From: Hyphomicrobium sp.
Lineage (GTDB): Bacteria; Pseudomonadota; Alphaproteobacteria; Rhizobiales; Hyphomicrobiaceae
Direction of reading: 5' to 3'
Assembly (NCBI GenBank): GCA_013141015.1
Contig: JABFRT010000053.1
Span: 57,096-121,095 of the forward strand
DNA: 64,000 bases
In this document: piece after piece, positions 53,859 through 64,000 of the stretch
How the letters are laid out: every line of letters begins with the position of its first letter
Position numbering within the stretch: position 1 is the stretch's first letter
Translations under genes and position numbers: made by a program
The notes under the pieces: generated by a model
Database searches by the model: none
What the model was told of the DNA's origin: nothing
Seen by the model: the letters and a program-made list of their open reading frames with translations, nothing else

Positions 53859-56609
53859 ATGGCAATACCTGAATACATTTCGAACTATTGGGGCAAAGCC
53901 CAGCCAAGCGCCGATGGAGGTCCCGCTTGGCATCCCGTCGCATATCACTGCCTCGATGTCGCTGCGGCCGGGGCAGCACTACTTGACACGCGTCCTCAAT
54001 TGCTGAGCGCACTCGCGCAGTGTTCCGGTATGCCGGAAGCGCAGGTGCGCCAATGGCTATTCTTTGGATTGGCGCTTCATGACGTGGGGAAGTTTGCAGA
54101 CTGCTTTCAATGCAAGGTCGACACGCTTTGGAAGCACCGGTCAGCCTCGCAGCAGCAGCCAAACTTTGATCCGGGGCACGGACGGATTGGCCTCGCACTG
54201 TGGTCGAACGGCTGCGAACCCTCCGCCAGCGCGGCGCGTTCCCTTGTCCACCTGTTCGGACCGGATTGCCGCTCAAGCGCCAGTCAGCACATCGCATTTT
54301 CGAATTGGTTCGCGGCCATCAGCGGTCATCATGGACGCCCCGTTGAAGAGCATGATCTCAATGGCCGCATTTGTGAGCAGGCCAGAGCCGATGCCCTGGC
54401 GTACATCTTGGCTGCTGCCAAGTTGTTAGATCCGCAAGTTCCGATTGAGAGCCCGCGTCCCAGCGAACAGCGGATGCGTTCGAGTTCCTGGCTCGTGGCG
54501 GGCCTAGCCATGCTTTCAGATTGGATCGGCTCCAACCAAACCTGGTTCGCATACACCTCACCAACGCTTACGCTCGACGCGTATTGGGAGATCACGCAAG
54601 TCCGAGCAAAAATCGCGCTTTCGGAATGCGGGCTTTCAAATCCCCGCATCGCGGCGGGCTACTCGCTGACAGACGCACTTCCAGGGGTCGTCGATCCCAC
54701 TTCAACCCCACTTCAGACTTGGGCGGCCAACGACGCGAATGTCACCGGCCAGTCGCTCATCGTGATCGAGGATCTGACGGGCGCAGGCAAGACGGAGGCA
54801 GGTCTCATCCTTGCGCACCAACTGATGCGTGCAGGTGCCGCCGAGGGGCTATATTGGGCGCTCCCGACAATGGCGACGGCCGACGCGCTCTACCGGCGTC
54901 TAGCAGAAAGCTATTCCAAACTCTTCGAAAATCCTGCGCAAACTTCGCTCGTTCTTGCGCACTCATCCCGGGAATTCAACGACATCTTCAAGAAGTCGAT
55001 TGAGCTCGTAAGTGCAAAAAATGAACACGCCTACTCCAAAGATTCTCAAGGTCCGTCCGATTCCGATATTACCGCTACCGCCGCTTGCTCGCGATGGATT
55101 GCCGACGACCGGCGCAAAACATTTCTTGCCGATGTTGGAGTTGGGACCATCGACCAAGCTGTGCTTGGTATCCTGCCGTCGAAGCATCAGGCGATGCGAC
55201 TGGCAGCGTTGTGCCGCCGCGTTCTGGTGATCGACGAAATTCACGCACTCGATGCTTATCAAAACTCCCTCGTTGAAACCCTGCTTGAATTTCATGCGGC
55301 ACTAGGCGGCTCCGCTGTATTGATGTCCGCAACCCTCACTTTGGCCGGACGGCAGCGTCTCGCTGGTGCCTTTGCCAAAGGGGCAGGATGGCCAGCTCCT
55401 AAACTGGCCGAGCAACATTTCCCCCTTGCCACTGTTGTCGATCACACAGGACACCGGGAGCGCCGGCTCGATGCTGGCCGGGGCACACGCCTCGATCTTC
55501 CGGTACATCGACATGAGAATGCCGGCGCCGCTATCGCGATACTCGAACAAGCGGCCCTTGATGGACGGGCCGCGGTTTGGGTCCGTAACACGGTCCAAGA
55601 TGCGCTCGATGCGTATCGTGATTTGAGTGCACGGCTTCCAAACGCATCCTTTGACTTGTTTCATGCGCGCTTTGCACTCGGAGACCGGCTTAATATCGAA
55701 CAGCGAGTCTTGCAAAGTTTTGGCAAGAAGAGTTCAGGAATAGAAAGACAACGCATTCTGATTGCGACGCAAGTTGTGGAACAGAGCCTTGATTGCGACT
55801 GGGACATCATGATCTCGGATCTCGCGCCGATTGACTTAATCATTCAAAGAGCGGGCCGTTTGCATCGGCATGAGCGCGGTGAGCGACCATCACCCGTGTT
55901 GCACATCGTCGGACCTGAACCGGCCGATGATGCTGGAGCCAAGTGGTATGAGACAGCGTTCCCACGCGGCGCATTTGTCTACCCTCATCATGGACAACTA
56001 TGGCTGACGATGAAATCGCTGCTGGCTGCACGTGGCCTCAATCTCGCGAGCGGCAGTCCGCGAGACTTGATCGAGCGGGTGTATGCCGAGGACGCAGAAT
56101 TTCCGCCCGGTCTTATGAGCCCATCAGGCAAGGCTGAAGGTAGAGCCGCAAGTGCTCGCGGGATTGGGCGTATGAACGCGCTTGATCGCAGCAAGGGCTA
56201 CGTTCATCAGGCAGGCGCCTGGGAAAGCGACACACGAACACCGACGCGTCTCGGTGATCCAACGCGGGCGCTGCGGTTGGCGAAGTGGGACGGGCAACAT
56301 CTGGAACCTTGGTTCCCGGTCGAAAACTGCGACACGCGGAAGGCGTGGCGGCTATCGGAGATTTCGGTGCTGGCCGCGCGCGTGAAGGATGTCGTGATTG
56401 CCGGCGAGAGCTTGAAGCGCGCGGTCAATGCCGAAATCAAAACGTGGCCCGACCGCTACGATCCGCCTTTGCTTGTTCCTCTGATGCAGCGCGACGGCGC
56501 ATGGCTCGCCAGAATTGAAGATGAACGCACTCCGGCCCGACAGGGGCAAATCATCTATTGCCGGGCACAGGGGTTGCGATTTGAATTCCCGGCCCAGACC
56601 GCGGGATAG
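53859..56609 (+). CDS. cas3: Cas3 helicase-nuclease, type I-E
   Basis: A 916-residue protein. The N-terminal HD nuclease has WHPVAYHCLDVAAAG, ALHDVGKFADCFQ and SGHHGRP (metal ligands). The SF2 helicase shows DLTGAGKTEAGLILAH (Walker A, near residue 306), VIDEIHALD (DExH), LMSATLT, then IATQVVEQSLDCDWD and QRAGRLHRH (motif VI). It is slightly longer than E. coli Cas3 (888). It nicks and degrades foreign DNA recruited by Cascade. The first gene of the locus, with a weak ribosome site. Confidence 0.95.
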   Translation: MAIPEYISNYWGKAQPSADGGPAWHPVAYHCLDVAAAGAALLDTRPQLLSALAQCSGMPEAQVRQWLFFGLALHDVGKFADCFQCKVDTLWKHRSASQQQPNFDPGHGRIGLALWSNGCEPSASAARSLVHLFGPDCRSSASQHIAFSNWFAAISGHHGRPVEEHDLNGRICEQARADALAYILAAAKLLDPQVPIESPRPSEQRMRSSSWLVAGLAMLSDWIGSNQTWFAYTSPTLTLDAYWEITQVRAKIALSECGLSNPRIAAGYSLTDALPGVVDPTSTPLQTWAANDANVTGQSLIVIEDLTGAGKTEAGLILAHQLMRAGAAEGLYWALPTMATADALYRRLAESYSKLFENPAQTSLVLAHSSREFNDIFKKSIELVSAKNEHAYSKDSQGPSDSDITATAACSRWIADDRRKTFLADVGVGTIDQAVLGILPSKHQAMRLAALCRRVLVIDEIHALDAYQNSLVETLLEFHAALGGSAVLMSATLTLAGRQRLAGAFAKGAGWPAPKLAEQHFPLATVVDHTGHRERRLDAGRGTRLDLPVHRHENAGAAIAILEQAALDGRAAVWVRNTVQDALDAYRDLSARLPNASFDLFHARFALGDRLNIEQRVLQSFGKKSSGIERQRILIATQVVEQSLDCDWDIMISDLAPIDLIIQRAGRLHRHERGERPSPVLHIVGPEPADDAGAKWYETAFPRGAFVYPHHGQLWLTMKSLLAARGLNLASGSPRDLIERVYAEDAEFPPGLMSPSGKAEGRAASARGIGRMNALDRSKGYVHQAGAWESDTRTPTRLGDPTRALRLAKWDGQHLEPWFPVENCDTRKAWRLSEISVLAARVKDVVIAGESLKRAVNAEIKTWPDRYDPPLLVPLMQRDGAWLARIEDERTPARQGQIIYCRAQGLRFEFPAQTAG

Positions 56610-56699
56610 CGGGGATATCCGTGACGACACCTAATATGACGATTGCAGATTTATCTCAACACGTATCAACTCACGACATCCATCTCTTACGGAGATCCT

Positions 56700-58457
56700 A
56701 TGTCCTTCAACTTATTGACTGACCCGTGGTTGCCGGTGCGGCGGCTGTCGGGCGAGCGCGATGTCGTGCGCCCCGGAGACATCACAGATCGCTTTAACAG
56801 CGATCCCATTATGGCACTCGATTTTCCTAAGCCAGACTGGAACGCCGCCGTCACTGAGTTGCTCATCGGGCTGTTGGCGACGGTGATGGCGCCTGACGAT
56901 ACGGACGCTTGGGCTGATCTGTGGGCCACTCCACCAGCAACTGCCGAATTGAACACGCGGCTTGCAAACATCGCCTTTGCTTTTTACCTCGATGGCGACG
57001 GACCGAGGTGTTTTCAGGACATCGATCCGCTACCTGGCTGCGAGGCCAAATCGGTTGCAGCGCTGCTCATCGATGCGCCGGGCGAGAACGCTGAGAAGAA
57101 AAATACCGATCTCTTCGTAAAGCGGTGCGATGGCCCTGCCTTCAGTCCATCATACGCAGCAGCAGCGCTGATCACATTACAAACCTACGCGCCTGCGGGT
57201 GGGCAAGGGAACAGGACCTCAATGCGCGGAGGTGGTCCGCTGACGACCATGCCGATGCCCCGGAGAAAAATGATTACATCGAAGGTGGCGGTGACGGTCA
57301 CGACACTTTGGGACGCGACCTGGGCCAGCGTTCCCGATCAAACGGCAACGGGGGAAGTCCCCAAGACTACCGACTCCTCGGCATGGACATTGATTTTTCC
57401 GTGGCTCGCGCCAACGCGCACGTCCGAACAAGACCGCGCCACGCAGCCCGTGAACGCTCACGTCCTGCAACAATTCTTTGGCATGCCACGGCGCATTCGA
57501 TTGGACATTACCGCCAGCGGCGATGATTGCTGTGCGTTTGGTGGAGCTGCAAGCGAGATCCTCGTGCGAGGGTTCCGGCAACAGAATTATGGGGTCAAAT
57601 ACGAAGGCTGGGTACATCACCTGTCGCCTCATCGCGCCGACAAAAAGGCAGGCCTACTTTCATTCCATCCTCAACCGGGCGGAGCGACGTTTCGTGACTG
57701 GCTGACCTGGGTTGAGACGCCGATGGATAGAACAACCCAACGCGCCGCATGCCTCGACGATTGGCGCGCCCGGCTGGGCTATCTTCAAAAGTTCAGCAAG
57801 TATGACGATGCGATTGCTGCTGCTGACATCTGGCAATCGAGCGTGCTCGCCTGCGGGTTTGACATGGACAACATGAAGGCACGCGCATGGCTCGATGCAC
57901 GCATCCCATTCTTTGCGCCGCCGCCCGGCAGCAACTCTGATCATTGGTCAGACCAATTCCTAAGAACCGCGCGGTGTCTTGTCGCTGGCACTGACAAGGC
58001 TGCGGCTGCGCTGCGGTTCCGGTCTAGGCTTGCATGTTTCGGTTCACTCGACCCGGAACACGGGACATACAGCTTGCCGAAAAATTCAAGCGGCAAAGAC
58101 GCTTTTGAAGACCTCATCGAACGCTTCTGGCGGGAGACCGAGGCCGCGTTCCGCGCCGCCTTGGCGGCATTGCGCAACAATCCTGCAGACGACACAAAAT
58201 CCATTCGCGAAGCCTTCGTCAAAGAATTGCGCACCAAAGCCCTCGCCTTCTTTGACGAGATCGCCGGAACAGATGATCTCACAGGCAGCGATGCCCGCCG
58301 CATTGTGACGGCACGCTCCAACCTGCAGTTTGCTTTTGGTGCATCGGGTGAGGTCCGCCGCGCGCTCGACATCGCAACTGACGAAGCAACGCAGAAAGCT
58401 GCTTCCCGCAAAAAGTCAAAGAAGAGGGGCGAAGACAATGACCGAACACCTGCGTGA
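56700..58457 (+). CDS. cas8e: Cas8e (Cse1/CasA), Cascade large subunit
   Basis: A 585-residue protein from ATG 56700 (ACGGAGA upstream); extra in-frame codons further upstream are rejected. It opens with SFNLLTDPWLPVRR, the classic Cse1 start. The later glycine-rich stretch (YAPAGGQGNRTSMRGGGPLTT) corresponds to the L1 loop region used in PAM recognition in the family. The length exceeds E. coli CasA (502). It recognises PAM and recruits Cas3. It overlaps cse2 by 20 bp. Confidence 0.95.
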   Translation: MSFNLLTDPWLPVRRLSGERDVVRPGDITDRFNSDPIMALDFPKPDWNAAVTELLIGLLATVMAPDDTDAWADLWATPPATAELNTRLANIAFAFYLDGDGPRCFQDIDPLPGCEAKSVAALLIDAPGENAEKKNTDLFVKRCDGPAFSPSYAAAALITLQTYAPAGGQGNRTSMRGGGPLTTMPMPRRKMITSKVAVTVTTLWDATWASVPDQTATGEVPKTTDSSAWTLIFPWLAPTRTSEQDRATQPVNAHVLQQFFGMPRRIRLDITASGDDCCAFGGAASEILVRGFRQQNYGVKYEGWVHHLSPHRADKKAGLLSFHPQPGGATFRDWLTWVETPMDRTTQRAACLDDWRARLGYLQKFSKYDDAIAAADIWQSSVLACGFDMDNMKARAWLDARIPFFAPPPGSNSDHWSDQFLRTARCLVAGTDKAAAALRFRSRLACFGSLDPEHGTYSLPKNSSGKDAFEDLIERFWRETEAAFRAALAALRNNPADDTKSIREAFVKELRTKALAFFDEIAGTDDLTGSDARRIVTARSNLQFAFGASGEVRRALDIATDEATQKAASRKKSKKRGEDNDRTPA

Positions 58458-59115
58458 CTACGACGTTCTGGCCGGCGTCTTTACCAATTGGTGGCGCGGT
58501 CTGCAGGGCCTATCGAAATCCGGAAACCCTATACTGATTGGCGGATCGCCTAAGCCACCCAACCGAAAGGCGCTGGCCGAACTGCGGCGCATCAACATCG
58601 CCGTCGAAGGCGGCCAAGATGCCGTCGATGTCACCCGGGCACTCAGCATCGACGCGTTCCGGGAACTGGTGCAGCACCTGCGCGCATCAGACCTCGCGCC
58701 GGACTCAACAGTTCGAACCTGGCTGCGCGCCGACGGCATGTGCCTCGAACCGGTTGCCATCGCGGCGGCAGCCGTCGCTCGCATTCGTAAAGACACCGGC
58801 GGCAAAAGCGATTGGACCGGTGCCACGGCAAAGATGCTCGGCGCGGGCTTTCCGGACGATCAAGTGTTTGCTGAGGCCCGCTTCAAGCGACTTATGCGAT
58901 GCCGCAACGATTGGCCAGGACTGATGGCGCAAGCTCGCCGCATCGCCGCGATACTCGAGCGGGAGGCCCCCGTCGGCGACCTCGGCGCCAGTTTGGTTCT
59001 GTGGAACCACGACCCGCGGATCAGCCGGGACTGGGCGTTCCAATATTACCAAAAGAGTTTCGAGGAACCGGAAACTCCTCCGCCCTCCGGCAGCGCGACA
59101 CCTCCAACAGCATAA
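58438..59115 (+). CDS. cse2: Cse2 (CasB), Cascade small subunit
   Basis: A 225-residue helical protein from ATG 58438, 20 bp inside cas8e. Motifs WWRGLQG, ALAELRRINIAVE and VFAEARFKRLMRCRN match the Cse2 pattern, in which Arg/Lys-rich helices stabilise the R-loop. It is larger than E. coli CasB (160). An in-frame start further upstream would read into cas8e and is rejected. Confidence 0.92.
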   Translation: MTEHLRDYDVLAGVFTNWWRGLQGLSKSGNPILIGGSPKPPNRKALAELRRINIAVEGGQDAVDVTRALSIDAFRELVQHLRASDLAPDSTVRTWLRADGMCLEPVAIAAAAVARIRKDTGGKSDWTGATAKMLGAGFPDDQVFAEARFKRLMRCRNDWPGLMAQARRIAAILEREAPVGDLGASLVLWNHDPRISRDWAFQYYQKSFEEPETPPPSGSATPPTA

Positions 59116-59133
59116 TCCTTAGAGAGAAAATCC

Positions 59134-60222
59134 ATGACCACATTCCTGCAACTGCATGTTCTCACCACCTATGCCGCCTCCAATCTCAATCGCGACGACA
59201 CCGGCCGTCCCAAAACGCTCAACTTCGGCGGCGTCGAGCGCCTGCGCATCTCGTCGCAAAGTCTGAAGCGTGCCTTGCGAACGAGCGACATTTTTGCCGA
59301 AGCCATCGGTGACGCCCGTGGCATCCGGTCAAATTCTTTCACTGAAGCTCTCGTCGGTGTGCTTCGTGCCCGAGGCCTTGCAGATGATGACATCGTCAAG
59401 AGCGTGAGCGCAGTGATCGAAAAGGACAAACTCGGCAAATCGAAGAAAGACAAGCCCACCGACACCGAACAACTTGTCCACCTTGGGCCGGAGGAACTGC
59501 TCCGGCTCGAAGGCCTCGCTGATCGCCTCATCGCGGGCGATGCGTTGGCGGACAAAGAAGCTCTCGTTCTGGTTCAAAAGCCCCGCGCCGCCGACATCGC
59601 CCTGTTCGGCCGCATGCTGGCTGACAATCCGGGCTTCAACGTCGAAGCAGCCGCTCAAGTTGCGCACGCCTTCACGACCCACCGCGTCAGCGTAGAGGAC
59701 GATTTCTACACCGCGGTCGATGATCTCAAGTCAGCCAACCGTGACGCTGATCGCGGCGCCGGCTTCATCGGCGTCCAGGAATATGGTTCGGGCGTGTTCT
59801 ATTTGTATGTCTGCCTTGACGCATCGCTTCTCGTCGGCAATCTCGCCGGAGACAAAGTGTTGGCAGCGAAGACGGCCGAGGCGTTGGTTGATGCCGTTAC
59901 GACAGTCAGCCCAAAAGGCAAACAGAACAGTTTCGCCTCGCGCGCCCACGCCAGTTTTGCACTTGCTGAAATGGGATCTAAAACGCCGCGATCACTTGCT
60001 GCCGCATTTTTGAAACCTGTCGGACCGGGCGACGGCGCCAATGATTTCGGCGCGGCTTCTAAGAAGCAGTTGCTGGACCTTAGAGCCAAGTTCGACGGCA
60101 TTTATGGCCAGTGCTGGGACAAGGACGCCACTTTAGACATCTTCGCTGAGGCGAGCAGCAGCAACAATCTTGCAGCCCTGAAGGCTCTGGCGCGGGAGGC
60201 CGTCGATGCCGTCCATCTCTGA
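59134..60222 (+). CDS. cas7e: Cas7e (Cse4/CasC), Cascade backbone
   Basis: A 362-residue RAMP protein with the family opening FLQLHVLTTYAASNLNRDD and GGVERLRISSQSLKRALR, in which basic residues bind crRNA. Six copies form the Cascade backbone along the spacer. AGAGAG ribosome site is upstream. It overlaps cas5e by 17 bp. E. coli CasC is 363 residues, so the length is normal. Confidence 0.96.
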   Translation: MTTFLQLHVLTTYAASNLNRDDTGRPKTLNFGGVERLRISSQSLKRALRTSDIFAEAIGDARGIRSNSFTEALVGVLRARGLADDDIVKSVSAVIEKDKLGKSKKDKPTDTEQLVHLGPEELLRLEGLADRLIAGDALADKEALVLVQKPRAADIALFGRMLADNPGFNVEAAAQVAHAFTTHRVSVEDDFYTAVDDLKSANRDADRGAGFIGVQEYGSGVFYLYVCLDASLLVGNLAGDKVLAAKTAEALVDAVTTVSPKGKQNSFASRAHASFALAEMGSKTPRSLAAAFLKPVGPGDGANDFGAASKKQLLDLRAKFDGIYGQCWDKDATLDIFAEASSSNNLAALKALAREAVDAVHL

Positions 60223-60982
60223 AAATACCCCCCAACAGTTTCTGGTCTTCAGACTGTGGGGGCCGATGACATCGTGGGGAGACATTGCGGTCGGTGAGCG
60301 GCGCGGCACATGGAGCCGTCCATCACGTTCAGCTATTTTAGGACTTGTCGCGTCGGCGCTTGGAATCGAACGCAGCAATGGTTCGGCGCATGACAGACTT
60401 GAGGCAGGCCTGGGATTTGCCGTGCGGATTGATCATCCAGGACGGCCAATGCGCGACTATCACACGGCACAGTCACCGGGCGCGCGTAAGGGGCTCCGCT
60501 GGCACACACGCCGTGATGAACTCGATCCCAGCAACGACCTCAACACGATACTTTCAGAACGCAGCTACATGACGGAAATGGATGCATCAATCGTTCTATG
60601 GCAACGGCCGGACACGGTCGCCATCGACGTGGCCGGGATTGCAGAGCGATTGTCCAAGCCGGTTTTCGGCCCGTTTCTTGGCCGCAAATCATGTCCGCTC
60701 GGGCTGCCGCTCCGGCCTTACCTTTTAGATGCCCCAAGTCCACTTGCGGCGCTCCTTGCGCACGACGCGCGGCCGGTTGAGGAACGCATGATCCTGACAG
60801 GCCTTAACCGCCCGCGACGGGAAACACGCGAACTGTGGATGGACGAGGACGACGCGCGCACATTCGGATTGGAATCTCTGGTCCGTGAACGCACCACCCG
60901 CCGTGATCGCATTCGAGACCGCCCGCGTTGGCTGTTCTCTGATCGCAACGAGGTCTTGATCGATACCGGGAGAACGCCATGA
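60206..60982 (+). CDS. cas5e: Cas5e (CasD), crRNA 5' handle-binding subunit
   Basis: A 258-residue RAMP protein. It begins FLVFRLWGPMTSWGDIAVGERRGTW, with the RAMP start and Cas5e motif, and has RPSRSAILGLVASALGIER. It should bind the 5' handle of crRNA in Cascade. It overlaps both neighbours (17 bp with cas7e, 4 bp with cas6e). Length is close to E. coli CasD (224). Confidence 0.95.
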   Translation: MPSISENTPQQFLVFRLWGPMTSWGDIAVGERRGTWSRPSRSAILGLVASALGIERSNGSAHDRLEAGLGFAVRIDHPGRPMRDYHTAQSPGARKGLRWHTRRDELDPSNDLNTILSERSYMTEMDASIVLWQRPDTVAIDVAGIAERLSKPVFGPFLGRKSCPLGLPLRPYLLDAPSPLAALLAHDARPVEERMILTGLNRPRRETRELWMDEDDARTFGLESLVRERTTRRDRIRDRPRWLFSDRNEVLIDTGRTP

Positions 60983-61650
60983 TCATGTCAAAAGCCGAAC
61001 TCTCGCGCGCGCCAGGAACGCAAGGATCACTCGCAAAGGTTCTGCTTACTGGAACCCAGGGCGACCGCAGTCACGGCCTCGTCTGGTCGCTTTTTTCGCG
61101 CAGTGACGAGATTAAACGGGATTTCCTGTTTCGCGAAATCGAGCCCGGATCCTACATAATCGTCTCGCATCGCCCGCCAGAGGACCCGCACGGGCTTTGG
61201 AACGTGACGTCTCAACAGTTCGAGCCGGCGCTTCAAGTTGGACACCGGCTTGGCTTCGTGCTGCGTGCGAACCCGGCCATGTCCGTGGCTCAGCCTGGAA
61301 AAAAGCGCGGGCTTCGTGTCGATGCCATCATGCATGCAAAATCGAAGGTCTCAAAAATGGAGCGCGCAGCGTTCAGCGCGCAGGACGCTCAAACCGCTGG
61401 ACTCGGATGGTTGATCAAACGGGGGCCCGCCATCGGCGTCGATTTCGATGCGGAATACTGCTCAGCGACTGGCTATCGTCAGGTGCAGGTCCAGCGCCAA
61501 AGACCTGCGAAGCCGATTGAATTCTCCGAGATCGACTATGAAGGCGTCTTGACCGTTACAGACCCAATCAAACTCATGGCGGCGCTGGCAAACGGAATTG
61601 GCAAAGCTAAAAGCTACGGCTGCGGCCTCATGCTCGTTCGCCGGACATGA
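60979..61650 (+). CDS. cas6e: Cas6e (CasE), crRNA endonuclease
   Basis: A 223-residue RAMP endoribonuclease that cuts pre-crRNA in the repeat hairpin. The N-terminal RSHGLVWSLFS carries the likely catalytic His (about residue 32), and the glycine-rich loop GIGKAKSYGCGLMLV is the family signature near the C-terminus. It overlaps cas5e by 4 bp. Its substrate would be the CCCCGC/GCGGGG stem in the array next to cas2. Confidence 0.95.
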   Translation: MIMSKAELSRAPGTQGSLAKVLLTGTQGDRSHGLVWSLFSRSDEIKRDFLFREIEPGSYIIVSHRPPEDPHGLWNVTSQQFEPALQVGHRLGFVLRANPAMSVAQPGKKRGLRVDAIMHAKSKVSKMERAAFSAQDAQTAGLGWLIKRGPAIGVDFDAEYCSATGYRQVQVQRQRPAKPIEFSEIDYEGVLTVTDPIKLMAALANGIGKAKSYGCGLMLVRRT

Positions 61651-61692
61651 GACATCCGGCATGGTGGCGCAAATTCGCAGGACACAAAGCCT

Positions 61693-62950
<1,258 letters not shown>

Positions 62951-63055
62951 TGGTCTTTCGGACTGGTTTTCTGCCCTCGAATTGAACGGCGTTTTATTCG
63001 GTGGTGTTCTTTGACATGTGAAAACGACCATGCAATCAAGACGTTGCACATTGGT
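62951..63055 (+). promoter_or_regulatory. CRISPR leader with IHF-type site
   Basis: A 105-bp leader between cas2 and the first repeat, holding the array promoter. A perfect match to the IHF consensus WATCAANNNNTTR lies at about 63034-63046 (AATCAAGACGTTG), ending about 9 bp before repeat 1. That is the position at which IHF bends the leader for Cas1-Cas2 integration in E. coli. Confidence 0.75.
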
Positions 63056-64000
63056 CTGTTCCCCGCACACGCGGGGCTGAACCGTCAGATGCGGTACCGC
63101 GTGCAAGAACGGCACCGCTGTTCCCCGCACACGCGGGGCTGAACCGCGCGTCGGGCGGACGGTAGTTCGCGTTTCCAGTTGGCCTGTTCCCCGCACACGC
63201 GGGGCTGAACCCGATCGCCGCGGCGCTGGCGCTTTCGCGTCACTTGATCTGTTCCCCGCACACGCGGGGCTGAACCGTGCGAGCAAGTTGTTTTCACCGG
63301 CTCTGCGGCTTATCCTGTTCCCCGCACACGCGGGGCTGAACCGCGCGCTTGCAACATCGTCATCGCGCGATTCGTGCCTGTTCCCCGCACACGCGGGGCT
63401 GAACCGTTGATCGACGGGATACGGGCGTTGTTCGATTTCGCTGTTCCCCGCACACGCGGGGTACTTTATGCCCGCGGCGAGCAGGTGCTGACCCGTTCCC
63501 CGCACACGCGGGGCTGAACCGACCTGTGCACGTGCACACTGTCGCCCATGGGCCCGTTCCCCGCACACGCGGGGCTGAACCGAACATCGCGACCGGATGC
63601 GACGACCAGTCGGGCCGTTCCCCGCACACGCGGGGCTGAACCGACATATGAACCCTATTCGGCTGAGATTGCCAGCCGTTCCCCGCACACGCGGGGCTGA
63701 ACCGTTGTGCCGGTGACATACAACGGTAAGACGTTCCCGTTCCCCGCACACGCGGGGCTGAACCGGCTCCGGCCGCGGTCCGACGGTGTCGTGTTCCCGT
63801 TCCCCGCACACGCGGGGCTGAACCGGCTTGCACGCGATCTGATCGCAGCCGCCAAGCACCGTTCCCCGCACACGCGGGGCTGAACCGCTGCGGGCCATGA
63901 TGACGATTGGCAGTCGATCGACCGTTCCCCGCACACGCGGGGCTGAACCGTCGGCAGATGACATTTGAACTGATGATTGTCTGTTCCCCGCACACGCGGG
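63056..64000 (+). CRISPR. Type I-E CRISPR array, 16 repeats visible, continues past right edge
   Basis: Repeats are 29 bp: CTGTTCCCCGCACACGCGGG then GCTGAACCG, a relative of the E. coli I-E repeat in the same orientation, so transcription runs rightward from the cas2-side leader. Starts: 63056, 63118, 63184, 63249, 63315, 63378, 63441, 63493, 63554, 63615, 63676, 63737, 63797, 63859, 63922 and 63981 (cut by the window). Repeats 1-7 and 16 begin CTG; repeats 8-15 begin CCG. Repeat 7 is truncated to about 21 bp, lacking CTGAACCG. Repeat 3 ends in C, not G. Spacers 1-6 are 33, 37, 36, 37, 34 and 34 bp; spacers 8-15 are about 30-34 bp. Confidence 0.97.

Overview
The window looks like a chromosomal segment of a methylotrophic alphaproteobacterium, probably Hyphomicrobiales (Hyphomicrobium/Methylobacterium-like). 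This rests on a near-complete calcium-type methanol dehydrogenase (mxa) locus, a second PQQ alcohol dehydrogenase, high GC content, and dense gene packing with many ATGA start/stop overlaps. The exact genus is inference.

Layout. (1) 1-10198: two very large convergent RTX exoproteins, a haem peroxidase entering from the left edge and an M10 (serralysin-type) metalloprotease. They share an almost duplicated C-terminal module, the expected type I secretion signal. (2) 10947-23053: a tightly coupled rightward biosynthetic operon. It holds a GNAT-like protein, a GH3-type acyl-adenylating enzyme, four tandem B12-binding-type radical SAM paralogues, a second GNAT-like protein, a polytopic membrane protein, an AurF-like diiron oxygenase, a hexapeptide-like membrane protein and a membrane fatty acid desaturase. 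I cannot match it to a known pathway. It is the best candidate for an undescribed system, probably making or tailoring a lipid-like or acyl-conjugated metabolite. (3) 23078-25118: an NTF2-like membrane protein, a PAP2 phosphatase and a decayed cytochrome P450. (4) 25119-42592: the methanol oxidation region. The leftward genes are mxaF-J-G-I, a terminator-like hairpin, then mxaR-S-A-C-K-L-D and three exported proteins. The regulatory genes moxZ-Y-X are divergent from mxaF, and a second MxaD-like protein lies at the far end. (5) 42625-47968: a Ca-type ExaA/PedE-like quinoprotein alcohol dehydrogenase. After a terminator comes an operon with a pentapeptide protein, a PedF-like cytochrome c, cytochrome b561 and a SoxYZ-like carrier. 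(6) 48319-52112: small exported proteins of unknown role, including a VWA protein, an EF-hand protein and an EreA/ChaN-like protein. (7) 52840-53691: an IS3-family fragment joined to the N-terminal stump of a type I secretion ABC transporter. (8) 53859-64000: a complete type I-E CRISPR-Cas locus (cas3, cas8e, cse2, cas7, cas5, cas6e, cas1, cas2), a leader with a consensus IHF site, and an array running off the right edge.

How the parts work together. Methanol is oxidised in the periplasm by MxaFI, electrons pass to cytochrome cL (MxaG), and MxaRSACKLD handle assembly and calcium insertion under MoxYX control. The second quinoprotein system probably handles ethanol or another alcohol, with the PedF-like cytochrome as electron acceptor. 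The RTX proteins need a type I exporter. The only exporter trace here is the broken one beside the CRISPR locus, so a working exporter would have to be encoded elsewhere.
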